A stretch of DNA of 64,000 bases from Heracleum sosnowskyi (Eukaryota > Streptophyta > Magnoliopsida > Apiales > Apiaceae). Shown one piece after another: positions 33,501-43,375 of this stretch (position 1 is the first letter of the stretch; every line of letters begins with the position of its first letter). The DNA lies in assembly GCA_030848705.1 (NCBI GenBank), contig CM061243.1, positions 115,654,674 to 115,718,673 on the forward strand, in the 5' to 3' direction. The position numbers were made by a program, and so were the translations under genes. The notes under the pieces were generated by a model. That model saw nothing but the letters and a program-made list of their open reading frames with translations. It searched no databases and was not told the DNA's origin.

Positions 33501-35423
33501 AAGAATAGACAACAGTTTTTAGAAAGGAAACCATTGTGTTAAACTATTAAGACAATGGGGTTGTTCTACTAAAACCGTCGTAAATATTTAGATCACACAA
33601 CACTCTTTTGGAAAATAAAGCCTTGTCTGAAAATTAAAATAACAACATTTTCTAGTTAATAAACAATTGTTGATTTATTTGTCAGACAATGGTTTCTACA
33701 ACAACCGTTGTTGTTCACGCGTTTCAGACAACGTTTTCTAAGACCAAAACCGTTGTCTGTAGGGAATCAGACAACGGACGCGTCCGTTGTCTGAGCTGCG
33801 TAACAGACGGCATCTCAATAGACCACGGTTTTCTAGGGCATCAGACAACGGGCAAAAAGCCTTGTCTGATTCAATTATTCTTGTAGTGATGTTTGATTTA
33901 TTTTAAGCAACGATATATTATTCCTGAGGAATTGCGAGGCTATGCAATGCTGTCGATTCAAGAATCTTGGAGGGGGCGTAAGAGTCGCTTGAAGAGGGCA
34001 CATTACAACTGTTACCCTACTGATGAGGCTAGGCTAGAAAATAGGCCTAACAATATTCCCCTAGAGACTTTCAAGTCGCTCTTGGAGTATTGGGGAGATG
34101 AAACTGTTCAGGTAAATTTGTAACCTTAAAACTCTAAACATCCTTCTTGTTCAGTTCAACTGAGATGAGAAAATACCAATTATTTTTCATTTTTTCATGT
34201 GTTTTGTAGGAAAGGGCCAGGAAAAATGCTGAGAGCCGCAGTAAAATTGTAGACACACATACTGCTGGTCCTAAATGCTTTTCACAACTTAAACACAAAA
34301 TGGTAAATCAAATTTTAATTGCCTTGTTATATAAATTACATGATACCAAATTTCATTTTACGCGATAGCTTATACTACAGGATTTAGGCCAATAATATAA
34401 GCTTATATTTGATTTTATGTGATAGTTTGCATGCATTAGTGTAGTGACTATATGTAATTTTGTTATTTAATTTTTACGTGTAGTCTCATATTCATATGTA
34501 TAACTGTGTATATAATATTTTTTGTAAAAGTCTGACACTAAATATTTGATGTTTATGTAATTTTATAAATTCAATGTGTCAATTTCGTGTTATATTTTTA
34601 TTGTTAAATGTGTTCCTTAATTAGTTCGATGGATTCTGTGGTGTGGAAGTTAGGTTGGGGTTAGGCTTTTAAGAGCCAATTATGTTTTCTTTTATAATTT
34701 GTTTGATAATTAACCCCTGGCCACTTTGTTTTTACATGATTAAATATGAAAATTTCCTCTAAGTCGCAAATAACTGAGCTTGCTATATTGTCTTGTTTGA
34801 TCATTTTCGTAGAAAAAAAAGAGACCAGATGACGGTGAACCATCACAGGGAAGGGTTTTTATTAAAACTCGTAAGCGAAGAGCAGGACGCAAATATCAGA
34901 CCGATCCTTCAGTGATCAACTACAGAATTGTAAGTATTCAGTTTTTTTTAATCAAATAACCTGTAATTCACAACCGTTGTATTTTAACAATTGACTTATT
35001 TTATTTTATTGTTGATGTGTCTTAATTTTTTAGGAAAAGATTAAGAAGAATATCGACACATCAGGAGAGGATATTCAAGAATTGATTACTGATGGAAAAT
35101 TACATGGTCCGTTTTGGCTCATTGGGAGATCTTCTAATCCATCAAAAATTTCCGCAACACCTCCAAAAGGGACCTATGTACAGGACCTGACAAGCAAGAT
35201 AAGGGAAAGTCTTGTTGAAGAAGTCGAGGCGAAAGTCAGCAAGAAAATGCAAGAAGAAGTGGATGCACAGGTTAACAAAAAGCTCCAGGAAAACTTAACA
35301 CAGATGCTTAAAAAATTAAGCGAAGCGAACCCAGACATCAATGTTGATCTCGGGGAGCTTTGTGCGACCATCTCGACTGATCATGAAGATGGTACTCCTG
35401 TGACTGGTGGCACCAGCTCTTAG
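24515..35423 (+). CDS. CACTA-3 second gene (TNPA-like, Ptta/En/Spm transposase domain)
   Basis: Nine exon blocks with GT-AG borders: 24515-24885, 24998-25242, 25358-25633, 25710-26019, 26139-26380, 33908-34111, 34210-34302, 34813-34929 and 35034-35423. I checked phases: every junction from exon 2 onward keeps frame; exon 1 to 2 is off by one with the obvious sites. Domains: a PB1-like N-terminal block (ILHLRFHHKGEFQESRYVGG); basic linker KSPRLNKLQ; a proline run after DDL; the Ptta/En/Spm (PF03004-like) domain with FENRVVIDMNERFQP, TYADWRHVPDNLKD, RYIIPEELRGYA and SWRGRKSRLKRAHY; and a C-terminal coiled coil (KIRESLVEEVEAKVSKKM). In En/Spm the partner protein binds subterminal repeats and assists TNPD. 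CACTA-4 lies in intron 5. Confidence 0.82.
27587..29954. repeat. Tandem array, 174-bp unit, 13 full copies plus a partial
   Basis: The word CAACCGTACGGATGTTAATC starts at 27587, 27761, 27935, 28109, 28283, 28457, 28631, 28805, 28979, 29153, 29327, 29501, 29675 and 29849, always 174 bp apart. The last unit stops about 106 bp in. Units differ by only a few bases (GGGACATG versus GAGACACG variants, CTGCTAC versus CTACTAC), so the array is strongly homogenised or recent. The unit includes CACGTGTC/CATGTGTC and no ORF. The variants are not randomly mixed: the GAGACACG type occurs in runs. Confidence 0.97.
29955..30425. repeat. 176-bp repeats, about 2.5 copies, joined to the 174-bp array
   Basis: GTTTCGTCCCGG-type starts occur at 29969, 30145 and 30321, 176 bp apart. 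The unit contains TATCGACGATCCAACCGTAT, ATATCGAGATCTATGTAATT, AATAAATTTATTTGGTTTGA and GTACTTCTAACTAGTGTTTC. The same unit forms the array at 39.1-40.4 kb in CACTA-2. The GACGATCCAACCGTA core is also in the 174-bp unit. Confidence 0.9.
31739..31860 (+). pseudogene. Unidentified captured exon-like fragment
   Basis: After an acceptor-like TTGCAG, an open block reads NLLVSGAEKLTDSLLDVTR, then KQHFDKVLEGFHLAVRVFSS. I do not recognise the protein. It lies upstream of the aminotransferase exons in the same orientation, and does not look like the N-terminal part of that enzyme, so CACTA-4 may have captured two different genes. Confidence 0.35.
31955..32950 (+). pseudogene. Branched-chain amino-acid aminotransferase (BCAT) fragment
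   Basis: BCATs are PLP enzymes that interconvert Leu, Ile and Val with their 2-oxo acids, mostly in plastids or mitochondria. Exon blocks with GT-AG borders: end of one at 31990 (DTVKDTVLANERW), 32075-32206 (VPPPGKGSLYIRPLLMGSGS, APAPEFTFLIYVSPVGNYFK), 32363-32461 (RATPGGTGCVKTIGNYAA) and 32880 to about 32950 (VLKAQSSAKAKGYSDVLYLD). These are contiguous in the known protein. The N-terminal portion with the catalytic lysine is absent and the sequence ends before the conserved C-terminal half. It is a captured fragment in CACTA-4, introns included. Downstream UTR-like sequence to about 33250 may belong to the same or another source. Confidence 0.88.
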
Positions 35424-35784
35424 TTTAATTCTGGGATGTCTTTATATTTTAGACTATTACCTTTGCTGTTAGTATAGTCGTTTTTACTTAGACATTACGA
35501 CTAGTTGGTTGATGATTGTGTTTGGAGATACTTTTCTGCTTAGTTGAATTTGTGGTTGAATCTAGATTGTAAGTTTGGATTATTATCTAGTATGATGTTG
35601 TCTGGTGGGAATGAAAAAACAGGTTGCTTTGTTGATTTGGTTGGGTCTGGTATTTATATATACAGTTTGTGTTTTTATTTGTAAATAGAAAACTGTTGCC
35701 ATTGGTGCTATAAAGTGTTGGCAAATAGAACAAATAATGTATAACAAAATGTTGCTAGAGCTAAAAATTGTGTTGGCATAAATG

Positions 35785-35868
35785 TGGGACCCACATTGGA
35801 CCCCACAGGTGGGGCCCACATTGGACCCCATAGGTGGGTCCCACATTGGACCCCATAGGTGGGTCCCA
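35785..35868. repeat. 25-bp minisatellite with GTGGGNCCCAC palindromes
   Basis: About 3.4 units of TGGGTCCCACATTGGACCCC plus TATAGG/ACAGG lie in the right subterminal region of CACTA-3 (unit starts 35785, 35810, 35835, 35860). Each unit boundary forms a GTGGG(A/G/T)CCCAC palindrome, the consensus of plant TCP factors. Confidence 0.85.
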
Positions 35869-36137
35869 CTTCATTTTACTAAAAATATAACACAAAGGCA
35901 ACATAGATATTTTGTTGGTATAGGGTAAAAATATTGTTGCCATAGCAGTCTATTACAACACCAAAACTCATGTTGCCATAGAGGAAAATAATGTTGGCAT
36001 AGACCCCAAAGGCAACATCAAAAAAACCAACACAGAAAAAGTGTTGGCATTGCAATTTTTGGGCCTACAGCAACATATTTTGGACATTTGCCAACAGTTT
36101 TCAGGGCTTGCCATAGGCCATTTATGGTGTAGTGGCA

Positions 36138-38206
36138 GTATTGTATTTATAATGAAAAGCTATTTGTACATTTGTTTCTGAGAAGTTAACTACTGTAATA
36201 TTAACGGTAGCAAAAACTGCTCTATGGTTATATTTGGCTTAAGTTTAAAAATCAAATAATACTTAAGTATAAAGAATTAATCAACTAATTTCATAATTTA
36301 AGGCATCTAAGCACCACCATTATATAACAGAAATTTTTGTGCATGCTATTAAGTGCAGTACTATAGTTGTGTTCGAGTTCTAGTGTGCCATTTTGTTTGT
36401 ATGTAGCTTAGATGCTTTAACCGATCTTTCTAAATATTTATCAAATAATCTCAAGTAAGTCAGGAACTTTCTTAAACTTACATGACAAAAGTATAAACCA
36501 AGTTCCCCTTAGTCCACTTTCCTTCTCATCTAGGACGCAACCTCAACCTTGTTCTCACATGATCGCTTAATCGTATATGCCAATGCATCAGAGTCCAGAG
36601 TCCCTGCAGAAGAGTCTACTTAGATTCATAGGTGAAATAACTATAAACAAATAATGTAAGTAATTAGTGTTGGATCACAAAAGACTCATTGGTTCATTCA
36701 AGTTAACAATTATATAAACTACTCCCACAAGTTAGACTTCTGCATATTCATATCACATATGTGACCAGCTACATCAAATATATAATTCATCTTGCCATCA
36801 AAAATCTCAATTTGTACTCACTTAAGCCCATAAAGAATGTGATTATAGCAACCCACATTAGACCAGAATACTAGAACCACCCCATACCTACATTATACAC
36901 CCCAAAATTTGTGACGTCTCTGTTTCAGCTAATCTTGTGATCTGCTGCTGCGAATAAAAAACAAGAAAAAAAATTAGTTCCTTGTTTTAGTCTCCAACGT
37001 GATAATATAGATTATAGGCTGACAAAACACACAAAAGTATAGATTGTGGGTTGAATAAACACACGCAAAACAATGGTAATGTCGAGACAATCTAATTATA
37101 CAAAATAAAAAAAAATTAAACTTGCATACACTACAGCACAATATATTTAGCAACTACAGCTATTTTGTTTTCCTTTGATTTCCGACTTGAATGAAGTGTA
37201 AAGAAAAACTAAGTTAACTACTAAAAGAAAAACTCTAAATTCTACTTATACAAAACCTGGTTATATAAATTTTTCACACACTCTGCAGTTTGACACAAAT
37301 TTTGCACATTAACTCTGCATAAAATAGCAAGACAACAAAGGCAAAGGGTCTTGAATATGAGCTAAAGGCAATGTAGAGACTGATACATAACAAAAATTGC
37401 ATCTACTTGTATTCATGATTTTGCAGGTCATAATTTAAAGCTCCTGCAGGTGATTTAGGAATTCTAATCAAGTTATAATTAGGCTCTTGAATTAAACAGC
37501 AGCTTAAACCACTTTACTCTGTTTCACAATTCACAATAATAAAATCAATCTCTTTGAAAACCTAGAAACCAAAATTTGTAAGAATACACAATTAATCGCC
37601 ACATATAAACATCCAAAACCTATTAAATAGGTCCCCATTGTAAATATACAAACCCCCGGAACACAAAACACCAAAATCATATAAACATTTAAACCCTAAA
37701 AAAGTACCTGAATAAAAAATTGAATCCCCCAAGTATGTGTGACACTACAAAGCAAAATCTCCCAATTAGAATCCTTAAATCACCTGCAAAATCAAAGATT
37801 AAAAGCTCTAAATGAGAAGCCCGGAATTAAAAAATAATATATGTATATACAAACTTTAATTAAGCAGAGCCCCAAATTAAAGGCTTGGCTTTTGAAATTA
37901 AGGGTTTCAGTGTAGATATGAGATGTGAGATGTGATATGTGGGATAGTGTAAATGAGAGATGAGAGTGAAGTACTTGATGTCTTGAGCGGGAGGAAATAA
38001 TTCAGAAGGGGGAAATGGGCGGTGGATGAGCGGTGAGGTGAAAAGAATAAGCGGGGATTTAGCTGCCTAAATTTTTCAGGAGGAGAATATAATGGGAGGG
38101 AGGGGAGAGTATAGTGTTTTTATTTTAATTTTACTATTTAAAATTTTTATTTCAAGTTTTCAAAATTATAAAAATTTTATAAAAATTGTTTTAATTTTTG
38201 TTAAAA
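36138..38206 (-). other. CACTA-2 interior with minus-strand leader-like sequence
   Basis: AT-rich sequence without a long ORF. Read on the minus strand, 38100 to 37700 has the look of a plant promoter and 5' leader (CT-rich CACCTCACCGCTCATCCACC, then ATCTCACATCTCATATC and splice-like GCAGGTGATTT). This could be the start of the minus-strand gene whose end is at 19819-19940. No protein family is recognisable. Confidence 0.3.
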
Positions 38207-38990
38207 CCTGTGCGATGCACGGATTGTTAATTGTTATTTTATTATTTTTTAAAATCTTCTATACTATATTATTAAAGCCGAAACATTAAAAGTTTTGGTT
38301 TTCGGTTTTCGGTTTTCGGTCATTTATTCTATTTAATAAATAATAAAATAATATAAAAATAGTAACTAGCTCATTGTCTTTTATAATTAAAACACTTTTT
38401 GTTTCAAAATTTACAACTTTTCCAAAAATATCACCGGCAATTACCTTTAAATTAAAACATATTACCTTTTATATTTGTTCTCACTAAAATCTCTCTTTTC
38501 TAAAAATATCAGGTGCAACTCTTACTTATTTATTTTAAAATATATTTTAATGATTTTAATTATTTAAAAAATCTTACATATTTTAACATGCCAACGTATT
38601 TTTTTATGAAATACAATTAATATAATTAAAAATAGTAATAAATAATAATAATATTTTAACATGCCAACGTATTACCTTTTCTATTTGTTCTTATTATTAA
38701 TATTATTTTAATAAATAATAATAATAATTTAATAATATAAAAATAGTAACTAGCTGATTGCCTTTTTTATAATAGAAACACATTTTCTATTTTTTTTTAA
38801 CAAAATCCACTCATTTTCCAAAAATATCAGGCAATTATCTTTTTCAATTAAAACATGTTACATTTTCTATTTATCCTTACTAAAATCTCTCATTTTCCAA
38901 AAATATCACAGGCAACTCTTACTTATTTATTTTCAAATAAATTTTAATACTTTTAATTATCTAAAAAAGTTTACCTATTAGTGATTGTGT
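38207..38990. repeat. Helitron-like AT-rich repeats within CACTA-2
   Basis: A CCTGTGCGATGCACGG stem at about 38211-38226 is followed by TCTATACTATATTATTAAAG, a Helitron-style 5' end. Units of CCAAAAATATCA, CTAAAATCTCTC and TTAAAACATATTACC follow, which are the reverse complement of those at 1.9-3.1 kb. Both ends are not clear, so it may be a fragment. Confidence 0.35.
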
Positions 38991-39109
38991 TATATAATAC
39001 ACACATCTATTAGTGATTGTGTGTTTTTATTTAATATAATTAATAAATTAATATTTGTTTATGATTGAGTTTCTTTGGATATACTATTATGTTATACGGT
39101 ATAATTATC

Positions 39110-40410
39110 GAGAAATATTTATCGACGATCCAACCGCAAGAATGTGAATATCTATCTATTTGAATGATATTTCAAATTTTTTGGAAAATAATAAATTTAT
39201 TTGGTTTGAGATTTTAAGAGTCAATTAGTACTTTGACTTGTACTTCTAACTAGTGTTTTCTCTCAAATTGGTGTTTCGATTATTTAAAACAATATTATCG
39301 ATGATCCAACCGTACAGATGTGACGATCTATCTATTTTAATGATATTTCAAAATTTTTGGAAAATAATAAATTTATTTGGTTTGAGATTTTAAGAGTCAA
39401 TTAATACTTTGACTTGTACTTCTAACTAGTGTTTCCTCCCGAATTGGTGTTTCGATTTTTTTAAAAATACTTATCGACGATCCAACCGTATGGATGTGGT
39501 GATCTATCTATTTTAATGATATTTCAAAAAATTTGGAAAATAATAAATTTATTTGGTTTGAGAGTTTAAGAGTCAATTAGTACTTTGACTTATACTTGTA
39601 GCTAGTGTTTTCTCCCGAATTGGTGTTTCGATTATTTTAAAAATATTTATCGACGATCCAACCGTACAGATGTGACGATCTATCTATTTTAATGATATTT
39701 CAAAAAATTTGGAAAATAATAAATTTATTTGGTTTGAGATTTTAAGAGTCAATTATTACTTTGACTTGTACTTGTAACTAGTGTTTCCTTCCGAATTGGT
39801 TTTTCGATTTTTTAAAAAATATTTATCGACGATCCAACCGTACGTATGTGATGATCTATCTATCTTAATGATATTTCAAAATTTTTGGAAAATAATAAAT
39901 TTATTTGGTTTAAGATTTTAAGAGTGAGTTAATACTTTGACTTCTACTTCTAACTAGTGTTTCCTCCCGAATTGGTGTTTCAATTTCTTTAAAAATATTT
40001 CTCGACAATCCAATCATACAGATGTGATGATCTATCTATTTTAATGATATTTCAAATTTTTTGGAAAATAATAAATTTATTTGGTTTGAGATTTTAAGAG
40101 TTAATTAGTACTTTGACTTGTACTTCTAGCTAGTGTTTCCTCCCGAATTGGTGTTTCGATTATTTTAAAAATATTTATCGACGATCCAACCGTACGGATG
40201 TGACGATCTATCTATTTTAATGATATTTCAAAATTTTTGGAAAATAAAAAATTTATTTGGTTTGAGATTTTAAGAGTCAATTAGTACTTTGACTTGTACT
40301 TCTAACTAGCGTTCCCTCCCGAATTGGTTTTTCGGTTTTTTTAAAAATATTTATCGACGATTTAACCCTACGGATGTTTAAATCTATCTATTTAGTGATA
40401 TTTCAAAAAA
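39110..40410. repeat. Tandem array, 176-bp unit, 7-8 copies, in CACTA-2
   Basis: CAACCG or its variants start at 39131, 39307, 39483, 39659, 39835, 40011, 40187 and 40363, exactly 176 bp apart. Units contain CGACGATCCAACCG, GATCTATCTATTTTAATGAT, AATAAATTTATTTGGTTTGA and TAACTAGTGTTTCCTCCCGA. Copies are more diverged than in the 174-bp array. The unit is homologous to the 176-bp repeats at 29955-30425 in CACTA-4. Confidence 0.95.
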
Positions 40411-40470
40411 AAAAATCAAAAAATAATAAATTTTATTTTAGTGATATTTTTAAATTCATTAAGTTAGCCA

Positions 40471-40473
<3 letters not shown>

Positions 40474-40525
<52 letters not shown>

Positions 40526-40540
40526 TATATATATATATGT
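40474..40540. repeat. (AT)n microsatellite
   Basis: About 30 AT dinucleotides interrupted by one GAT, directly after the 176-bp array. Confidence 0.9.
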
Positions 40541-41032
40541 TAAAATATTCAATTTACGACCGAAAAACGTTGTTGTCGTAAGTTCCGACCTTGTAAGTTT
40601 GTTTTAAAACGGTGTCGTCTTCGGCCCATACTAACAATCTTCATTTTGTATTTATATTTAATCACAAATATATAGTAAAATACCCATTTTACGACAGAAC
40701 ACATGTTGTCGTAAGTTTCGAACTTGTAACAAATGTAATTTTTGTCGTAAGTAGCTTCCCAAGCGACGTCGTTAAAATATTTAAATACAGATATTTAATA
40801 AAATAATGATCTTACGACAGAGTTATGATCCGTCGTAAGTGTGAAACGATATCGTTTTGCTCAGAGGGGTGATTTTGTGGCATATTATATTATTTAAATA
40901 ATGACCTTACGACGGATTGTTGTGTCCGTCGTAAGTATTTGCGACAGATTGAACTATCCGTCGTAAGATAGGCGCTCCAGACATTCCGTCGTAAGTATTC
41001 TGTCACAAAAGCCCATATTTGTTGTAGTGGAT

Positions 41033-41452
41033 GAGTCTAAAACGTAGTTCTGAGATGAGGGGTCAGACCCTTTATATAGGCGTTTAAAAGCCTAATGGAT
41101 AAGTATTGATTTCTTTGGAGGATAAGTCTTATCCTTGATGGTGGATAAGTATTGGCTTTATTAAAGGATAAGTCTTATCCTTGACGGTGAATAAGTATAA
41201 ATTCTAGATCCTTCCTTGTAGTAGTTGTTTTCATATCATAACGGACTTGTATCGAAACAATCCCACTTGTATTAGAACAAGCCTGTATTGGACGTCTCCT
41301 AATACATGTTGTACTTCTAGCCCAAATATTAATTACAAAATTAATATTTAATTAGAGTTTCAGGCCTTATTAATGGGCCTTATTTATGGACCAGCTAGGT
41401 TTAATTAATGCAATATTAATTATGTCTTTAGGGTTATTTTTAACCCATATCA
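41033..41452 (-). repeat. 3' LTR of the gypsy element, third segment
   Basis: It matches 48149-48568 of the intact LTR and ends CCCATATCA at 41452, followed by the polypurine tract. It includes the TTTATATAGGCG TATA-box region (minus strand). Confidence 0.9.
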
Positions 41453-41462
41453 TTTTCCCCCC

Positions 41463-42383
41463 AACTTCTATGATAATGCACTAGGATTTCATAGAAGTTA
41501 TACCGGTCTTTTTCGAGACTTGGGGTCTTTTTATCCCTTACCTGGGACTTACTACCCTTTTTTGGGGATTTTAATATACACCAGTGTTTCACGAGTATCA
41601 TCTTGATGTAAAGTGTGGAGCGACCTACACATTTACGACAATTTTGCCTTATTCGAGGCTAGCTTGACATTTGCATAAGCCTTTTATGTCTTATACCGTC
41701 TTGTTTTGGCTTCAAGCCTTTCATTGAGCATATCGAATGATGGGGTTTGGACTGAATGTCTTAGGTTTCTGGGGTTTCAACCCTTCACCCTTACGAGTTC
41801 TTACTGATGGCTGCACTCGTAGTGATTCATTCTCAAGTCTATCATATCAAACTTCTCCCGAGATTGAAATTTTCCCTAATTAACAATAGGAATCTTTGGC
41901 TTTCTTTTGTATGTTTATTAGTAACATTCACCCTTCGGGGTTCGTTGTATTCAACTCTATTTGTGTAGTTGACATGCATATTTTGTATGCTTTCCTTTGC
42001 ATTCATTTGTAGTTTGTCTTGGCAAAGCTTTGAGGATGTTTCTACCAATCAAAACAGGTTCAACCCTTCATCTGCTTTCTAGGAAGCTCATGATTTCATC
42101 GAACCTTATTTCTACTTGTCCTACTAGCGGATCCTTTTAGGATGCACTAAACATAATAAACTTTTAAGTTTGAGGCATGCCATGTCCTTGGCACCTCATG
42201 CCCTTCGAGGGTTTCTAGCTTATACGAGCCTCGTTCAAACACATTCTTGTCTTTGTAGGGCCCTTCCTAATTAGGGGCTAATTTTCCTTTCTATCCAACC
42301 CCGGATGCTTCAATCTTTTTTAGAACCAAGTCTCCTTGATGAAAGAACCTTTCTTTAACCCTCAGGTTGTAGTAGAAAGATGC
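41463..42383 (-). other. Gypsy element 3' untranslated region
   Basis: About 0.9 kb between the integrase remnant and the 3' LTR has no recognisable domain. The end of the integrase C-terminal region may extend into 42250-42383 (minus-strand codons resembling AKIVEHQK continuing after a stop). Broken frames only. Confidence 0.4.
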
Positions 42384-43375
42384 TCACTTTTGATGTTCCA
42401 CGATCTTGGCATTTGCCTCATCTCTGACTTCATCAATTAGATCAAAATCGAACCTCATACCTTCTTCATTCGATTCAGGCTCAAAAGCCCCTACTCTTGG
42501 GGAGGTATAAGTAATCTCCACTGGCACCACGACTTTTGTTCTATAGGCTAACAGGAATGGAGTTGCTTCAGTAGTAACCTTGCAAGTGGTACGATATTCC
42601 CAAAGTATAAGGAGCAACTCGTCCACCCAAGTGTTCCTTGAGCGTTCAACTCTCTTCTTGAGTCCATCTAGGATGATTCGGTTGGCCACCTCGGCTTGTC
42701 CTTTTGCTTGAGGATGAGCAACTGATGTGAATTGCAACTCAATGTTGTTCTCCTCACAATACTTCTTGAAATCTTCATTGTCAAACTGCTTCCCATTGTC
42801 CGTGACCAGGATTCATGGGATTCCATATCGACACATTACACTTTCCATAGAAATTGCAATACTTGTTTTGTGGTTATCTTGGCTAGAGTTTTAGCCTTAA
42901 TCCACTTAGTAAAGAAGTCAATTGCCACTATCAAGAACTTCCTTTGTGCACTTGCCACTGGAAATGGCCCAAGTATGTCTATGGCCCACATGGAAAACGG
43001 GATCGGTGAGTTAACTGATGTTAACATCTCGGGCGGTTAGCTAACCACAGGTGCATGCTTTTGAGACCGTTCACACTTCTTCACATAATATTTCACATTA
43101 GCAAACATATCTGGCCAGTAGAAGCCTAGACGGGTGATTTTATGAGCAAGGGCCCTGCCCCCCAAGTGCTGCCCACAAATTCCCTCATGAACTTCTTTCA
43201 AGGCTAACTCCGCCTCCTGGGGTCGTAGACACTTCAAGTAAGGAATGACAAAAGACTTCTTGTATAAGATCCCTTCGATCAAGGCGTACCTCAATGCTCT
43301 TATTGTCAACTTTCGTGCCTCCAAGGCATTATTTGGTAACCAACCGGTTTCAAGATGAGCCTTAATAGGGTCTAT
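42384..43375 (-). pseudogene. Gypsy integrase, degenerate
   Basis: Integrase inserts the retroelement DNA into the genome. Frames show a zinc-binding-like region (ELALKEVHEGICGQHLGG, ITRLGFYWPDM, YYVKKCERSQKHA at 43037-43324), a core start (FSMWAIDILGPFPVA, DFFTKWIKAKTLAKIT at 42836-43027) and a core/C-terminal part (FTSVAHPQAKGQAEVANRI, WVDELLLILWEYRTT at 42384-42737). Stops or frameshifts separate the three pieces, near 43030 and 42740-42835. Non-functional. Confidence 0.88.

Larger units (their letters stand above)
26477..33888. mobile_element. CACTA-4: gene-carrying non-autonomous CACTA in an intron of CACTA-3
   Basis: It starts CACTACAAGAAAAACTG and ends TATTCTTGTAGTG. Target duplications ATG lie at 26474-26476 and 33889-33891. 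Subterminal regions (26500-27060 and 33340-33880) carry ACAACGGTTT/AAACCGTTGTCTG motifs in both orientations. The interior holds, in order, a 174-bp tandem array, 176-bp repeats, a CT/CA-rich leader-like stretch (30530-30720), an unidentified exon-like fragment and branched-chain aminotransferase exons. No transposase sequence is present. Confidence 0.93.
20178..36134 (+). mobile_element. CACTA-3: CACTA element with two transposase genes
   Basis: The terminal inverted repeat CACTACACCATAAATGGCCT is present at both ends (perfect for 21 bp). The target duplication is GCA (20175-20177 and 36135-36137). Subterminal regions are rich in GTTGCCATA/TTGGCAT words. Subtracting CACTA-4, its own length is about 8.5 kb, the size of an autonomous CACTA. 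It encodes a tnp2-type transposase (22005-24353) and a Ptta/En/Spm-type second gene (24515-35423). The first has three nonsense codons and lacks its C-terminal part, so this copy is probably not autonomous now. Confidence 0.93.
19259..41029. mobile_element. CACTA-2: composite CACTA element in the gypsy 3' LTR
   Basis: It starts CACTACACCAAGG and ends TTGTTGTAGTG, with target duplications GAT at 19256-19258 and 41030-41032. Joining the flanks restores the LTR sequence. The subterminal regions (19280-19610 and 40540-41010) are packed with TTACGACAG/CCGTCGTAAG motifs. Apart from the nested CACTA-3 it has about 5.8 kb of its own: left 919 bp, and right 4.9 kb with promoter-like, Helitron-like and 176-bp tandem sequences. 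No transposase motif of its own was recognised, so it is probably non-autonomous. Confidence 0.88.

Noticed and set aside
40374..40607. 77-codon ORF with a YIYIYI run
   Set aside because: Translation of the (AT)n microsatellite.
41842..42048. 68-codon minus-strand ORF in the gypsy 3' region
   Set aside because: No recognisable domain and no support beyond being open; probably chance or decayed integrase tail.
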